This document shows, one piece after another, positions 19,868-30,337 of a stretch of 64,000 nucleotides of DNA. The DNA is from Pseudoalteromonas sp. XMcav2-N (GTDB taxonomy: Bacteria > Pseudomonadota > Gammaproteobacteria > Enterobacterales > Alteromonadaceae): NCBI RefSeq assembly GCF_024124545.1, contig NZ_JAMXSF010000005.1:186001-250000 (forward strand), in the 5' to 3' direction. Under the pieces are notes generated by a model that worked only from the letters and a program-made list of their open reading frames with translations, ran no database searches and was not told where the DNA came from. The position numbers and the translations under genes are program-made. Numbering within the stretch: position 1 is the stretch's first letter; each line of letters opens with the position of its first letter.

Positions 19868-21352
19868 ATGACGACCGAAATTAAGGTTCCTGTTCTTCCT
19901 GAATCTGTTGCCGATGCAACAGTGGCCACATGGCACGTAAGCGTTGGTGACAAAGTAAGCCGTGACCAAAACCTGGTAGATATCGAAACTGACAAAGTAG
20001 TTTTAGAAGTCGTTGCACCTGAAGACGGTGTTATTGTCGCTATCTCTGAAGAAGAGGGCGCAACGGTTCTTGGTGAGCAAGTTATCGCACAGCTGGGCGC
20101 GTCAGATGCCGCTCCAGCGCAATCAAATGAACAAACAGCAGCGCCAGCAGCGGCGCCAGCAGCAGAAGGTAAAGAAGTGGACATTAAAGTACCTGTACTT
20201 CCTGAATCAGTAGCAGACGCTACAGTTGCAACTTGGCATGTACAACCAGGTGAAGCGGTAAGCCGTGACCAGAACCTGGTAGACATTGAAACAGACAAAG
20301 TTGTGCTTGAAGTTGTTGCACCTGAAGACGGTGTAATGGGCGAGCAACTGCACGCAGAAGGTGAAACCGTTCTGGGTGAGCAAGTAATTGGTAAACTGGT
20401 TGCCGGTGGTGCACCAGCAGCGGCGCCAGCTGCACAGGCAGACGCAGCACCTGCAAGCGATGACAATGCAGACGTGCTAACGCCATCTGTACGTCGTCTG
20501 ATTGCTGAAAAAGGTCTTGATGCTTCACAAATCAAAGGCACTGGCAAAGGTGGTCGCATCACTAAAGAAGATGTTGATGCATTCCTTAAAGCACCAGCGG
20601 CAAAACCGGCAGCTGCGCCAGCGGCAGCAGCTCCTGCGGCACCAATGGGCGACCGTACTCAGAAGCGCGTTCCTATGACTCGTCTGCGTAAGACAATCGC
20701 GAACCGCCTGCTTGAAGCGAAGAACTCAACAGCAATGCTGACAACCTTCAACGAAGTAAACATGAAGCCTATCATGGACCTTCGTAAGCAGTACAAAGAT
20801 GTATTCGAAGAGCGCCACGGTATCCGTCTTGGTTTCATGTCTTTCTACGTGAAAGCGGTTACAGAAGCACTGAAGCGTTTCCCTGAAGTAAACGCGTCTA
20901 TCGACGGCGATGACATTGTTTACCACAACTACTTCGACATCAGCATCGCAGTATCTACACCACGTGGTCTGGTAACACCTGTACTACGTGACTGTGACAA
21001 GCTGTCTGTTGCTGAAATCGAAAAAGGTATCCGTGAGCTGGCACTTAAAGGTCGTGACGGTAAGCTGACTGTTGACGACATGACTGGTGGTAACTTCACT
21101 ATCACTAACGGTGGTGTATTTGGTTCACTACTGTCTACGCCTATCATCAACTTGCCACAGTCTTCAATCCTGGGCATGCACAAAATCCAGGAGCGTCCAA
21201 TGGCAGTCAATGGCAAGGTTGAGATCTTGCCTATGATGTACCTGGCGCTGTCTTACGATCACCGTCAAATCGATGGTAAAGAGTCGGTTGGCTTCCTGGT
21301 TACAATTAAGGAACTTCTTGAAGATCCAACGCGTCTGCTTCTGGACGTTTAA
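19868..21352 (+). CDS. sucB: Dihydrolipoyl succinyltransferase E2 component with two lipoyl domains
   Basis: SucB transfers succinyl groups to CoA. The 494-residue chain has two lipoyl domains, at about 1-77 and 104-179, with lipoylated lysines near 43 and 144, both in ETDKVVLE. Alanine/proline linkers separate them, followed by an E1/E3-binding domain near 203-240 ([13 protein letters not shown]) and the catalytic domain with [15 protein letters not shown]. coli SucB has a single lipoyl domain, so this form is longer; the two copies are nearly identical over residues 4-50 and 105-151, indicating duplication or gene conversion. Confidence 0.96.
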   Translation: MTTEIKVPVLPESVADATVATWHVSVGDKVSRDQNLVDIETDKVVLEVVAPEDGVIVAISEEEGATVLGEQVIAQLGASDAAPAQSNEQTAAPAAAPAAEGKEVDIKVPVLPESVADATVATWHVQPGEAVSRDQNLVDIETDKVVLEVVAPEDGVMGEQLHAEGETVLGEQVIGKLVAGGAPAAAPAAQADAAPASDDNADVLTPSVRRLIAEKGLDASQIKGTGKGGRITKEDVDAFLKAPAAKPAAAPAAAAPAAPMGDRTQKRVPMTRLRKTIANRLLEAKNSTAMLTTFNEVNMKPIMDLRKQYKDVFEERHGIRLGFMSFYVKAVTEALKRFPEVNASIDGDDIVYHNYFDISIAVSTPRGLVTPVLRDCDKLSVAEIEKGIRELALKGRDGKLTVDDMTGGNFTITNGGVFGSLLSTPIINLPQSSILGMHKIQERPMAVNGKVEILPMMYLALSYDHRQIDGKESVGFLVTIKELLEDPTRLLLDV

Positions 21353-21370
21353 TCATCTAGATTAAAGATT

Positions 21371-21412
21371 AAGCTGTATGTGAGCATAATGTCCGCATAC
21401 AGCTTTTTTTTT
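21371..21412 (+). terminator. Rho-independent terminator after sucB
   Basis: A 10-bp stem, AAGCTGTATG paired with CATACAGCTT, is followed by a run of eight or more T. It lies 18 bp after the sucB stop and separates sucAB from sucCD. Confidence 0.85.
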
Positions 21413-21433
21413 GCGCCATTAGTCTTACTGGGG

Positions 21434-21462
21434 TTTTCATACAAGGCCTTGAGATCTATACT
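21434..21462 (+). promoter_or_regulatory. Candidate sigma-70 promoter for sucCD
   Basis: TTTTCA at 21434-21439 and TATACT at 21457-21462 are separated by 17 bp and lie 77 bp before the sucC ATG, downstream of a strong terminator. This would give sucCD its own transcript. The assignment is by pattern only. Confidence 0.45.
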
Positions 21463-21538
21463 ATGGGCGCAATTTGGGATAGCTGATTATTTGCATAAAT
21501 ATTCAGCTTTTTTAGTATAAAAAATTGGATAAAGCATC

Positions 21539-22705
21539 ATGAATTTGCATGAGTATCAGGCAAAACAACTTTTTGCCGAATATGGTTTACCTGTATCAGA
21601 TGGTTACGCTTGTGACACGCCTCAAGAGGCAGTTGAAGCTGCTGGTAAAATCGGTGGTGACAAGTGGGTTGTAAAATGTCAAGTACACGCTGGCGGCCGT
21701 GGTAAAGCGGGCGGTGTAAAACTGGCAGACAGCAAAGACGAGATCCGCGCATTTGCTGAAAACTGGTTAGGCAAAAACCTGGTAACCTACCAAACTGACG
21801 AGAAAGGTCAGCCAGTTGCTAAAATCTTAGTAGAAAGCTGCACTGATATTGCAAATGAGCTATACCTGGGTGCTGTTGTTGACCGTGCTTCACGTAAAAT
21901 CGTGTTCATGGCATCAACTGAAGGTGGTGTTGAGATCGAAGAAGTTGCTCACAACACACCAGAACTAATTCACAAAGCTGAGATCGATCCACTAGTCGGT
22001 CCTCAGGCTTACCAAGGTCGTGAGCTTGCGTTCAAACTAAATCTGAACCCAACTCAAGTTAAGCAGTTCACTAAGATCTTCATGGGTCTTGCTGACATGT
22101 TCATCAACCACGACTTTGCACTACTAGAGATCAACCCTCTGGTAATCACTGACGAAGGCAACCTGCACTGTCTTGACGGCAAGATCGGTGTAGACGGCAA
22201 CGCATTGTTCCGTCAGCCTAAGATCCGTGAATTCCACGATCCTTCACAAGAAGATGCGCGTGAAGCTCACGCAGCAAGCTTCGAGCTGAACTACGTTGCG
22301 CTAGACGGTAATGTAGGTTGTATGGTTAACGGTGCTGGCCTGGCGATGGGTACTATGGACATCGTAAACCTGCACGGCGGTAAGCCAGCTAACTTCCTTG
22401 ACGTAGGTGGCGGCGCGACTAAAGAGCGTGTATCTGAAGCGTTCAAGATCATCCTGTCTGATGACAACGTTAAAGCTGTACTAGTTAACATCTTCGGCGG
22501 TATCGTTCGTTGTGACATGATCGCAGAAGGTATCATCGGTGCGGTTAAAGAAGTTGGCGTAAACGTACCAGTAGTTGTACGTCTTGAAGGTACTAATGCT
22601 GAAGCGGGTCGTGAAGTACTAGCTAACTCTGGCCTTGACATCATTGCAGCTGAGTCTCTAACTGACGCTGCTGAGAAAGTAGTTGCTGCTGCGGAGGGCA
22701 AATAA
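21539..22705 (+). CDS. sucC: Succinyl-CoA synthetase beta subunit
   Basis: The ADP-forming enzyme makes succinate and ATP from succinyl-CoA. The N-terminal ATP-grasp domain is seen in [18 protein letters not shown] and [18 protein letters not shown]. The C-terminal CoA-ligase part carries [16 protein letters not shown]. 388 residues is the standard length. Its stop overlaps the sucD start by one base (TAATG). Confidence 0.97.
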   Translation: MNLHEYQAKQLFAEYGLPVSDGYACDTPQEAVEAAGKIGGDKWVVKCQVHAGGRGKAGGVKLADSKDEIRAFAENWLGKNLVTYQTDEKGQPVAKILVESCTDIANELYLGAVVDRASRKIVFMASTEGGVEIEEVAHNTPELIHKAEIDPLVGPQAYQGRELAFKLNLNPTQVKQFTKIFMGLADMFINHDFALLEINPLVITDEGNLHCLDGKIGVDGNALFRQPKIREFHDPSQEDAREAHAASFELNYVALDGNVGCMVNGAGLAMGTMDIVNLHGGKPANFLDVGGGATKERVSEAFKIILSDDNVKAVLVNIFGGIVRCDMIAEGIIGAVKEVGVNVPVVVRLEGTNAEAGREVLANSGLDIIAAESLTDAAEKVVAAAEGK

Positions 22706-23577
22706 TGTCTGTACTAATTAACAAAGATACTAAAGTAATCTGTCAGGGTTTCACTGGTGGCCAGGGTACTTTCCACTCTGAGCAAGCTATCCAGTACGGT
22801 ACGCAAATGGTTGGTGGTGTTTCTCCTGGTAAAGGCGGCACAACTCACCTGGGTCTGCCAGTATTCAACACTGTACGTGAAGCGGTAGAGTCTACTGGTG
22901 CAACTGCATCTGTAATCTACGTACCAGCTGCATTCTGTAAAGACGCTATCCTTGAAGCGATCGACGCAGGTATCGAGCTTATCGTATGTATCACTGAAGG
23001 CATCCCTACACTAGATATGGTTGATGTTAAAGTGAAGCTGGAAGAAACTGGCGTTCGCATGATTGGTCCTAACTGTCCTGGTGTTATCACTCCGGGCGAG
23101 TGTAAGATCGGTATCATGCCTGGTCACATCCACCTTCCTGGTAAAGTAGGCATCGTATCTCGTTCAGGTACTTTGACTTATGAAGCGGTTAAGCAAACCA
23201 CTGACGCTGGCTTCGGTCAGTCTACTTGTGTAGGTATCGGTGGTGACCCAATCCCAGGCACTAACTTCATCGACGTACTGGAAATGTTCCAGAACGATCC
23301 TAAGACTGAAGCAATCGTAATGATTGGTGAAATCGGTGGTACGGCTGAAGAAGAAGCGGCAGAATACATCAAGCACAACGTGACTAAACCAGTTGTTTCT
23401 TACATTGCAGGTGTTACAGCGCCTCCAGGTAAGCGCATGGGTCACGCTGGTGCAATCATCGCAGGCGGTAAAGGTACAGCTGACGAGAAGTTCGCTGCAC
23501 TTGAAGCTGCTGGCGTTAAGACCGTTCGCTCACTGGCTGAGATCGGTTCTGCACTAAAAGAAAAAGCAGGCTGGTAA
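22705..23577 (+). CDS. sucD: Succinyl-CoA synthetase alpha subunit
   Basis: The 290-residue subunit has the CoA-binding Rossmann start with [12 protein letters not shown], the segment [20 protein letters not shown] and the phosphohistidine region [17 protein letters not shown]. It partners SucC and is translationally coupled to it. Codon bias marks high expression. Confidence 0.97.
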   Translation: MSVLINKDTKVICQGFTGGQGTFHSEQAIQYGTQMVGGVSPGKGGTTHLGLPVFNTVREAVESTGATASVIYVPAAFCKDAILEAIDAGIELIVCITEGIPTLDMVDVKVKLEETGVRMIGPNCPGVITPGECKIGIMPGHIHLPGKVGIVSRSGTLTYEAVKQTTDAGFGQSTCVGIGGDPIPGTNFIDVLEMFQNDPKTEAIVMIGEIGGTAEEEAAEYIKHNVTKPVVSYIAGVTAPPGKRMGHAGAIIAGGKGTADEKFAALEAAGVKTVRSLAEIGSALKEKAGW

Positions 23578-23595
23578 TCACTTTACCTGTACTGT

Positions 23596-23623
23596 AAAAA
23601 AGGCGCCTCAGGGCGCCTTTTTT
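23596..23623 (+). terminator. Rho-independent terminator after sucD
   Basis: The hairpin AAAAAAGGCGCC-TCAG-GGCGCCTTTTTT is a perfect 12-bp inverted repeat. It is symmetrical, so it could stop transcription from both sides. It ends the sucCD unit. Confidence 0.9.
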
Positions 23624-23842
23624 GATCCTGCTATCATATCCTCTAAGCCGTTAACCTCGATGATGAATACTTGAGAATCTTGCCTGAATTTGGAGGTATT
23701 TTCGGGTTAGCCAGCAACTATTTTGTCAAGTGTGCAGGTCGTTAACGGGGAGGTTGCATTCATCAAGAGATAAACACGTGTCATTTATGGGGAATGTGTT
23801 GAATGTGAGTGAAGCGGGGGAGAGGGCCCCCGCTGAAGAAGC

Positions 23843-24913
23843 TTAATCCTGATAGCTGATATGCTGGAAGAAGCGCACAATAACGTCTTGCTTCTCAGGG
23901 TTAATAGGCAGCTTGCCGGTTAAACGGCGGATCATGGTTTCGGCGTTGTTCATAAACTTGCCGTAGCCCACGTCTTTTTTATCTTTGTCGCTGGCAACCA
24001 CCACAAAGTGCATGGTATCGCACAGGTGTTCGCCTTCCCAGATAGAACGGACCTGACCAGCGGGAGCGGATGTATCAAAGCTCAGCTTTTGCAACTCACG
24101 ATTGGCGTCTGACTTATCAATCTGACTGCTTCTGACCAACGGCTGACGGCCATCGGCAACAAAGCCAACATGGGTCAGTTGCAGTTGATCGCACAAAGTT
24201 AAAAAGCTGTCTTCAATGCTACGATAAAACTGAGTGTAATCTCCAGGGCGCATCTGACTTTGATACTCGGTCTTGATAGCGCGGGTAATAGGGATAGAGA
24301 AAGACACATAGCTCATCTCAGAGTGCTGCTCTGGCAATGTGCAGTTGCGAGCCTGATAGCGCGGATATAGGCTACGCAGTTTATAGCCGTAACTTTCTCT
24401 GTGGCCTTTTACTTTAGCGAAAATGTCATAGGTCAGATGCTGATGGTCACGCACTTTATAAGACAAGCCTTGCTGTTCATATTGTTCTTTAAGGTCGTCC
24501 AGTGCTTTTTTCACTTTGCTGTGGAAACTGGCGGCATTGGCACGCAGCTCATCGCCGGTGGCCAGGAACAATAAGCGAATTTTTCGGGCTTTATGGCTCG
24601 CCTCATAATGTATCTTGTGACCTTCGTGATACTTTGGATTGTAAAAAAACAGGATCTGCTTATCCGTTTGCAGGCTATGTGCTTCATCGTGATAGCGCAC
24701 GATGGGCAGCTTGTCGTTAGCAATGACGTGAACGTTAAATAATTCGTGCTCGTCGCAGATGGCAAACAACTTTCGGGCCAGGCGTTGGTAGCAGCTTTCC
24801 ACATCATCAAAACAATCGAAGAATGCGTCACTGGGTTTGAACTCAGCCAGAATATAATGGTTGTTACGTGCGTTGGTTGGAATATAAACGCGGTGAAGAT
24901 TCATTGATGCCAT
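23843..24913 (-). CDS. DUF3083-like protein of unknown function
   Basis: The 356-residue protein is soluble by appearance, without signal peptide or membrane segments. It begins MASMNLHRVYIPTNARNNHY and is rich in His, Lys and aromatic residues. Two similar halves may exist: VYIPTNARNNHYILAEF near the start and VSFSIPITRAIKTEYQSQM in the second half. I take it to be the DUF3083 family, seen mostly in Alteromonadales, but from memory of the sequence type only. It stands alone between sucD and glnS on the opposite strand. No function can be assigned. Confidence 0.6.
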   Translation of the reverse strand: MASMNLHRVYIPTNARNNHYILAEFKPSDAFFDCFDDVESCYQRLARKLFAICDEHELFNVHVIANDKLPIVRYHDEAHSLQTDKQILFFYNPKYHEGHKIHYEASHKARKIRLLFLATGDELRANAASFHSKVKKALDDLKEQYEQQGLSYKVRDHQHLTYDIFAKVKGHRESYGYKLRSLYPRYQARNCTLPEQHSEMSYVSFSIPITRAIKTEYQSQMRPGDYTQFYRSIEDSFLTLCDQLQLTHVGFVADGRQPLVRSSQIDKSDANRELQKLSFDTSAPAGQVRSIWEGEHLCDTMHFVVVASDKDKKDVGYGKFMNNAETMIRRLTGKLPINPEKQDVIVRFFQHISYQD

Positions 24914-25166
24914 AGGTTTTTCCTTGCGATACCTCTGTTGTTGACACCTATGATAGAGCGAGCGTGTGACGAATATATTGCGCTAGAACAAAATTTGTCA
25001 TAAAAATGACGCGTCTTATTGCCTTTGATTTGGCTGTTTTATGCCCAGGTTTACACAATTGCAAGGTAAATCTGTTTTCGCCTTAGTTTTACGCTGTTCG
25101 TTGCGCTAACTTTTTGTAATAATGCCTCAGTTAACTGGTACTAAATTTTCAGAGGAATGAGTTCCT

Positions 25167-26828
25167 ATGGCGGAAGCAGAAAATCGCCCAACAAATTTTA
25201 TAACAAATATCATTGATGCGGATTTGGCCAGCGGTAAGCATGGCGGTACGCACACGCGCTTTCCACCAGAGCCGAACGGCTACTTACATATAGGCCATGC
25301 TAAGTCTATTTGTCTGAACTTTGGCATCGCCCGCGATTACCAGGGTCTGTGTAACCTGCGCTTTGACGATACGAACCCGGAAAAAGAAGATCTGGATTAC
25401 GTTAATTCGATTAAAGAAGACGTGCAGTGGCTGGGCTTTAACTGGGATGGTGAGATCTGCTATTCGTCTAACTATTTCGACAAGCTATACGAGTATGCGG
25501 TAGAGCTGATCAATAAAGGCCTTGCCTATGTGTGCTTCCTGTCGCCAGAGCAGGCGCGTGAATACCGTGGCACTTTGACTGAGCCGGGCAAAAACAGCCC
25601 GCATCGCGATACTTCACCAGAAGAAAACCTGGCGCTGTTCGAAAAAATGAAGAACGGCGAGTTTAAAGAAGGCGAGTGTGTACTGCGTGCTAAGATAGAC
25701 ATGGCCAGCTCATTCATGGTGCTGCGCGATCCTATCATTTATCGTATTCGTTTTGCTCACCACCACCAGACCGGTGACAAGTGGTGCATTTACCCAATGT
25801 ACGACTTTACCCACTGTATTTCGGATGCACTGGAAGGGATCACCCATTCACTGTGTACGCTGGAGTTCCAGGATAACCGCCGTTTGTACGACTGGGTACT
25901 GGACAATATCAGCCTTGAGTGTCATCCACAACAGATCGAGTTCTCTCGCCTGAACCTGGAATACACTGTGATGTCAAAGCGTAAGCTGAATGACCTGGTG
26001 GTGAACGGTCAGGTAGAAGGCTGGGATGATCCGCGCATGCCAACTATTGCTGGATTGCGTCGTCGTGGTTATACCCCTGCGTCTATCCGTGAATTCTGTA
26101 AGCGCATTGGTATTACCAAGCAAGACAATATGGTTGAAATGGGCATGCTGGAAGCCTGTATCCGTGACGACCTGAATGAAAACGCACCGCGTGCAATGGC
26201 AGTACTTGATCCGGTTAAAATCGTGATTGAAAACTATGACGCCGAGCAGGTAGAGATGCTTGACGCACCTAACCACCCAACGCTGGATATGGGCTCACGT
26301 CAGTTGCCATTTACTCGCGAAATCTACATTGAGCGTGATGACTTCCGAGTTGAAGCGAACAAGAAGTTTAAGCGTTTGGTACTGGGCAAAGAGGTACGTT
26401 TGCGTAATGCCTATGTGATTAAAGCCGAGCGCGTTGAAGAAGACGATGCGGGTAACATCACTACGATTTACTGTACATACGACGCCGATACTTTAGGTAA
26501 AAACCCGGCTGATGGTCGTAAAGTGAAAGGCGTTATCCATTGGGTATCAGCAAGCCACTGCATTGACGCAGAAGTACGTCAGTACGATCGTTTGTTCAAT
26601 GTACCAAACCCGGCAGCGGCGGAAGACTTCGCGACTACGCTGAATCCAGATTCACTGGAAATCATCGCCAATGCTAAGCTGGAGCCGTCTCTGGCAGACG
26701 CTGCACCAGAGCAGGGTTTCCAGTTCGAGCGTTTGGGTTACTACTGTCGTGATAACAAGCGCGACACATTGACCTTCAACCAAACAGTTGGTCTGCGTGA
26801 TTCCTGGGCAAAAATTGAAAACGCCTAA
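25167..26828 (+). CDS. glnS: Glutaminyl-tRNA synthetase
   Basis: GlnS charges tRNA-Gln. The class I signature is [15 protein letters not shown] near residue 35, and the KMSKS counterpart is TVMSKRKLN near residue 268. The anticodon-binding beta-barrel domains follow, and 553 residues is the family length. The ATG follows GAGGAATGAG. The 253-bp upstream gap is AT-rich and should hold its promoter, though no clear hexamer pair stands out. Confidence 0.96.
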   Translation: MAEAENRPTNFITNIIDADLASGKHGGTHTRFPPEPNGYLHIGHAKSICLNFGIARDYQGLCNLRFDDTNPEKEDLDYVNSIKEDVQWLGFNWDGEICYSSNYFDKLYEYAVELINKGLAYVCFLSPEQAREYRGTLTEPGKNSPHRDTSPEENLALFEKMKNGEFKEGECVLRAKIDMASSFMVLRDPIIYRIRFAHHHQTGDKWCIYPMYDFTHCISDALEGITHSLCTLEFQDNRRLYDWVLDNISLECHPQQIEFSRLNLEYTVMSKRKLNDLVVNGQVEGWDDPRMPTIAGLRRRGYTPASIREFCKRIGITKQDNMVEMGMLEACIRDDLNENAPRAMAVLDPVKIVIENYDAEQVEMLDAPNHPTLDMGSRQLPFTREIYIERDDFRVEANKKFKRLVLGKEVRLRNAYVIKAERVEEDDAGNITTIYCTYDADTLGKNPADGRKVKGVIHWVSASHCIDAEVRQYDRLFNVPNPAAAEDFATTLNPDSLEIIANAKLEPSLADAAPEQGFQFERLGYYCRDNKRDTLTFNQTVGLRDSWAKIENA

Positions 26829-26842
26829 CACGCACAATAAAT

Positions 26843-26871
26843 AAAAAGGTCGGCTTATGTCGGCCTTTTTT
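26843..26871 (+). terminator. Rho-independent terminator after glnS
   Basis: The stem AAAAAGGTCGGC / GTCGGCCTTTTT, with two G-T pairs and a TTAT loop, ends in a run of six T. It lies 14 bp after the glnS stop. Confidence 0.8.
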
Positions 26872-26948
26872 AATTAGCATGCCCGATCTTCAGAATTGAT
26901 TTGATAATTTGCATTAGAAACACTGAATACCCGTAAACGGACAGGCAC

Positions 26949-28796
26949 ATGACAGAAAAGTCGATCCATAATTTTTACATCAATGAACAGCAGTCGGTGT
27001 ATTTGCTCTCCCATAAAGACGCAAAAAAACACCGTCAGTGGCTCAACATCTGTCAAAAACAGCTGACTATGCTGGGCTATCATGATGTGGAAGTGATCGG
27101 ATCCGGCGCATTCGGATTTGTATTTGCAGGGATCGATGAGCAGGGCAAAGAGTGGGTGTTTAAGTTTTCCCGCATTACCCTGGCGCAGAGTGTACGCGAC
27201 CGGCTGGAAGACGAAGCCTATATGCTGTCGCAGATTAAAAATCCCATGGTCCCCGAGTTTTACGCTTTTGAACGGGCAAAAAAGCAGGGGATCCTGATGA
27301 TGGCCCGTGCCAAAGGCCAGGATCTCGAACAATGGTCGCTTAAACGTGGTCGCTTTAAACCTCATGAGCTGGTGCATCTGGCCAATAAACTCAGAAGTGT
27401 ACTGGTTGATTTACGCGACCGCAAAAATGGCATGTCTCCTCAGCCTGTGGTGCATGGCGATATTAAACCGTCTAATATTGTCTGGGATGAAGCAACAGAC
27501 AGCTTTTCGCTGGTTGACTGGGGCAGTTCAGTGTATGCGCAGCTGGACGCCCATGGCGAGCCCGTTGCCAGTAATATTATGGATCTTATGTCATCGGACA
27601 TCAGCAGTACCAATGCCCGGATGGGCGATGTGTACTTTATTGGCGATGAGCAAATGTCGGGCGCGCGCTCTTCGCCGCGCTTTGACGAGCAGGGCGTGGC
27701 ATCCACTATTTATGCACTGGCCAGCGCTCAGTCCTGCCGTTTTGGTGCCGCTGTAATTCCTGCAACCAGCTTGGGGCTGCCGCAGGCATTTGCCAAAATG
27801 ATAGATGCAATGCTGAGTAAAGATAAAACCACCCGAGATCAGGCTGGCGACTACTTTATGCGTAATATGCCGGCCATGGCGCGCATGTATCTGCCCGAAC
27901 TAAAAACACCGCCTCGCAAAGCCAGCATCCCTTTCTGGTTTAATGAGATCGACGAAGAGCCAGATACGGTGGTTTACAGCTCTCGTAAACAATTTTTACG
28001 CCGGGCCGATCATAACCAGCAACTGCTGGATGTGAACGATGCTCAGCTTGACCGCTACTATAAAGAGTTTCTGTTCGACACCGGCGACAGTGAGAAAGCG
28101 TTTCTGGCATCCATCAGCCGACTGGCAAAATATCCGGTAGTAGGTGGTCTGAGCTTTCACTGGAAAGACGCCTCTTTGTTTGTGGAGTCCAGCCTGGTAC
28201 TGCACGATGAATCTTTGCAAAGTGCTTTTACGGATGCCGTAAACGCCACCGTGATGCTGGCGCAGGGGATAGAGCAAAAGGGCCTGTTTAAATGCTGCCT
28301 GTTTGATGCCAGACAGACTATACAACTCCAGCGTGACGGCACTGGCGCGTTTATTTTTGATCAGGTTCCTGAGCTGCAATACACGGTATCGGACATTGGC
28401 ACCAGTGAAATCGCGCGGCCGCACTCTTACTTTGAAGATGGTAAAGACCCTGACGAGCAACTGCAATTACCACGACAGATAGTGCAGTGCGTGTTTGAGC
28501 TTAACCAGATCCACCATACCGGTTGTATCATCTTTGAATCGCTCAACGACCGCCTTAAAATTCACCATTACTACTGCCTGCTGGATGCCAGCAAAGAGCG
28601 GGAGTTTAAAACTCTGCTGACCCGCATTATGCAGTACGCTATGAGCATTCAGGACTTCGGTGTGGCAGGTTTTATGAAACTGCCTTACAAAAATACCCGT
28701 GAATTTGCGCTATGTGCCCGCCAGCCAGACCATTTTTATCCCAAAGATCCGAAAGCTGCAGAAACTCAAAGTGAATCATCTACGACTAAGATATAA
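26949..28796 (+). CDS. Serine/threonine protein kinase-like protein
   Basis: The N-terminal third is a Hanks-type kinase domain. The glycine loop is GSGAFGFV at 51-58, the ATP lysine is K72 in WVFKFSR, the catalytic loop is HGDIKPSNIVW with D171, K173 and N176, and the metal site is DWG at 190-192 instead of DFG. The C-terminal 300 residues show no membrane segment and no domain I recognise. The substrate is unknown. A 98-residue gene follows 65 bp later, possibly co-transcribed. The changed DFG to DWG is also seen in other active bacterial kinases, so activity is likely. Confidence 0.82.
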   Translation: MTEKSIHNFYINEQQSVYLLSHKDAKKHRQWLNICQKQLTMLGYHDVEVIGSGAFGFVFAGIDEQGKEWVFKFSRITLAQSVRDRLEDEAYMLSQIKNPMVPEFYAFERAKKQGILMMARAKGQDLEQWSLKRGRFKPHELVHLANKLRSVLVDLRDRKNGMSPQPVVHGDIKPSNIVWDEATDSFSLVDWGSSVYAQLDAHGEPVASNIMDLMSSDISSTNARMGDVYFIGDEQMSGARSSPRFDEQGVASTIYALASAQSCRFGAAVIPATSLGLPQAFAKMIDAMLSKDKTTRDQAGDYFMRNMPAMARMYLPELKTPPRKASIPFWFNEIDEEPDTVVYSSRKQFLRRADHNQQLLDVNDAQLDRYYKEFLFDTGDSEKAFLASISRLAKYPVVGGLSFHWKDASLFVESSLVLHDESLQSAFTDAVNATVMLAQGIEQKGLFKCCLFDARQTIQLQRDGTGAFIFDQVPELQYTVSDIGTSEIARPHSYFEDGKDPDEQLQLPRQIVQCVFELNQIHHTGCIIFESLNDRLKIHHYYCLLDASKEREFKTLLTRIMQYAMSIQDFGVAGFMKLPYKNTREFALCARQPDHFYPKDPKAAETQSESSTTKI

Positions 28797-28861
28797 CAAA
28801 ACGCACGTTGCACATCCGCCCGTCCTCCGCCAAGATAAATAGCTTACAACCGGAGGGAAAC

Positions 28862-29158
28862 ATGGATCAGGAAACACGCCGAGAGCTGCTCAAACTAAGC
28901 TGGAGCATGCATGACGAAGTAGAGCAGGCCATTTTACAAGACAGCGCCAAACAGGGCGACGACAACTGGACAGAAAAGCAAAAACTGCTTTTGGCAGACA
29001 TGTCGCTGCATCTGCTGCAAACTGCGCTCAAGCCCAATGGCCTCAGCCAGGAAAAGCTCAAAAACAACCTCAACGCCATTCTTACGCTCAGCGACGACTT
29101 TATCGACGAAGTCGACCTGCGCAAAACCGCCGATGCACTCTATGGGTTGGATAAGTGA
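28862..29158 (+). CDS. Small acidic helical protein, unknown function
   Basis: The start is the ATG at 28862, preceded by GGAGGG, giving 98 residues; the frame is open further upstream but without a ribosome binding site. The product is mostly helical by composition, acidic, with heptad-like leucines (LLLADMSLHLLQTAL). There is no signal peptide or known motif. Its position just downstream of the kinase-like gene suggests an accessory or substrate role, which is inference from context only. Confidence 0.65.
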   Translation: MDQETRRELLKLSWSMHDEVEQAILQDSAKQGDDNWTEKQKLLLADMSLHLLQTALKPNGLSQEKLKNNLNAILTLSDDFIDEVDLRKTADALYGLDK

Positions 29159-29222
29159 TCAGGTGCTGATCTTCCAATCAGCATTTAGTCACTTACCCTA
29201 TTTTATACACTTGCACTTATTA

Positions 29223-29660
29223 GTCATCCCGGACGTGTGCGAGCCGGGATCTACTTGAATACCACACAGTTGTACCTCGTTACAGGCAAACCTAACAAAT
29301 AACTCCGTCATCCCGGACGCGTGCGAGCCGGGATCTACTTGAACACCACCCTGCAGTTCCTCGATAAAGACAATCCCGACAAACAGCTTCGACATCCCGG
29401 ACGCTTGCGAGCTGGGACCTACTTGAACACCACCCAGTAGTTTCTCGATAAAGATAAGCCTAACAAACCGCTCCGTCATCTGGACGCTTGCGAGCCGGGA
29501 TCTACTTGAACAACATGCAGTAGTTCCTCAATGAAGTCAAACCTGACAAACAACTCCGTCATCCCGGACGCTTGCGAGCCGGGATCTACTTGAACACCAC
29601 ACAGCAGTTCCTCGATAAAGACGAACCCGACAAACAGCTCCGACATCCCGTCTCGAAATC
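29223..29660. repeat. 84-bp tandem repeat array, about five and a half units
   Basis: Units begin GTCATCCCGG or GACATCCCGG at 29223, 29307, 29391, 29475, 29558 and 29642, so the period is 84, 84, 84, 83 and 84 bp. Each unit contains TCCCGG-11 nt-CCGGGA, able to form a hairpin, and then ATCTACTTGAA. The fourth unit has one base lost in its stem (CATCTGGACG). The last copy is cut after about 11 bases. Because 84 is a multiple of three, a minus-strand open frame of 93 residues arises, with a 28-residue repeat containing QVDPGSHASGM; I treat this as a by-product, not a gene. Confidence 0.85.
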
Positions 29661-29953
29661 ACAACACCTTGCCAAATAGGAAAAAAGTGGGTTTAATGAT
29701 ACGCATATATAATGTTGTTCAGGCAGGGAATCAGCCACGTTGTAGCGGCTTAAATCACAAACGGTTGACAGCAAAAGTTACTCATCAAAAGCAAATCCCC
29801 ATAGCAAAAACCACATCAGCCGGATACGGCGTGCAGGTAGCGGCCAAGTTCAACAAGCAACTATGCGTACGCATGAATACTAAAGCGTTATGTGACTAAA
29901 AGAGTAAGCTCAAAATTTTCAGGTAACTAAGCTGTAACAGAAAGGTAATTTCC
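29661..29953. other. AT-rich intergenic stretch, no supported gene
   Basis: The stretch between the repeat array and the next remnant has short frames only, without ribosome binding sites or family likeness. I see nothing further that can be supported. Confidence 0.4.
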
Positions 29954-30198
29954 GTGTTTAGTATCGGAGTAGCCGTGTGGTGTATTTCTATGCTTGGCTA
30001 TCAAATAAGTTATGCAGAGCGGGTTATGTCAGGACTAGAGAGTTGCATAATTGAATCGCTCTCACTTTGTGAGAAAGTACTGAGATCGAGCTGTATCGAA
30101 GCCTATGGGATGGGTCTGCCAGGTACTATGTTTTAGCAACGGTATTTTTCTGCGTTATATATGGTGCAACCTCTTTTGGAGAGCGAAAGAAAAGATGA
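29954..30198 (+). pseudogene. Possible frameshifted small membrane protein
   Basis: Frame one gives MFSIGVAVWCISMLGYQISY with a hydrophobic start, up to about 30087. A shift in frame near there continues as YRSLWDGSARYYVLATVFF with a second hydrophobic stretch and a charged end, stopping at 30198. Read together this would be a two-helix membrane protein of about 80 residues, broken by one indel. There is no family match in memory and the reading is speculative. Confidence 0.25.
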
Positions 30199-30337
30199 AG
30201 CAGATGCCATCTCTTAACAAGCGGCTGTTGACCCTAAGCTGGGCTTTGTACTAAGTCGCTACGTGGAGATAGCAGACCTCACCATCTCAGTCACACTTAC
30301 CTTGGGGATAACCCCAGACGATGAACCGAGAAGAGTG

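Noticed and set aside
29198..29479. A 93-residue minus-strand frame in the tandem repeats
   Set aside because: It exists only because the repeat period is divisible by three. The 28-residue repeat contains many stop-free but low-information residues, and there is no ribosome binding site.
29223..29660. A CRISPR array
   Set aside because: The repeated part spans most of each 84-bp unit and the would-be spacers are also alike, so there are no unique spacers; no cas genes are present.
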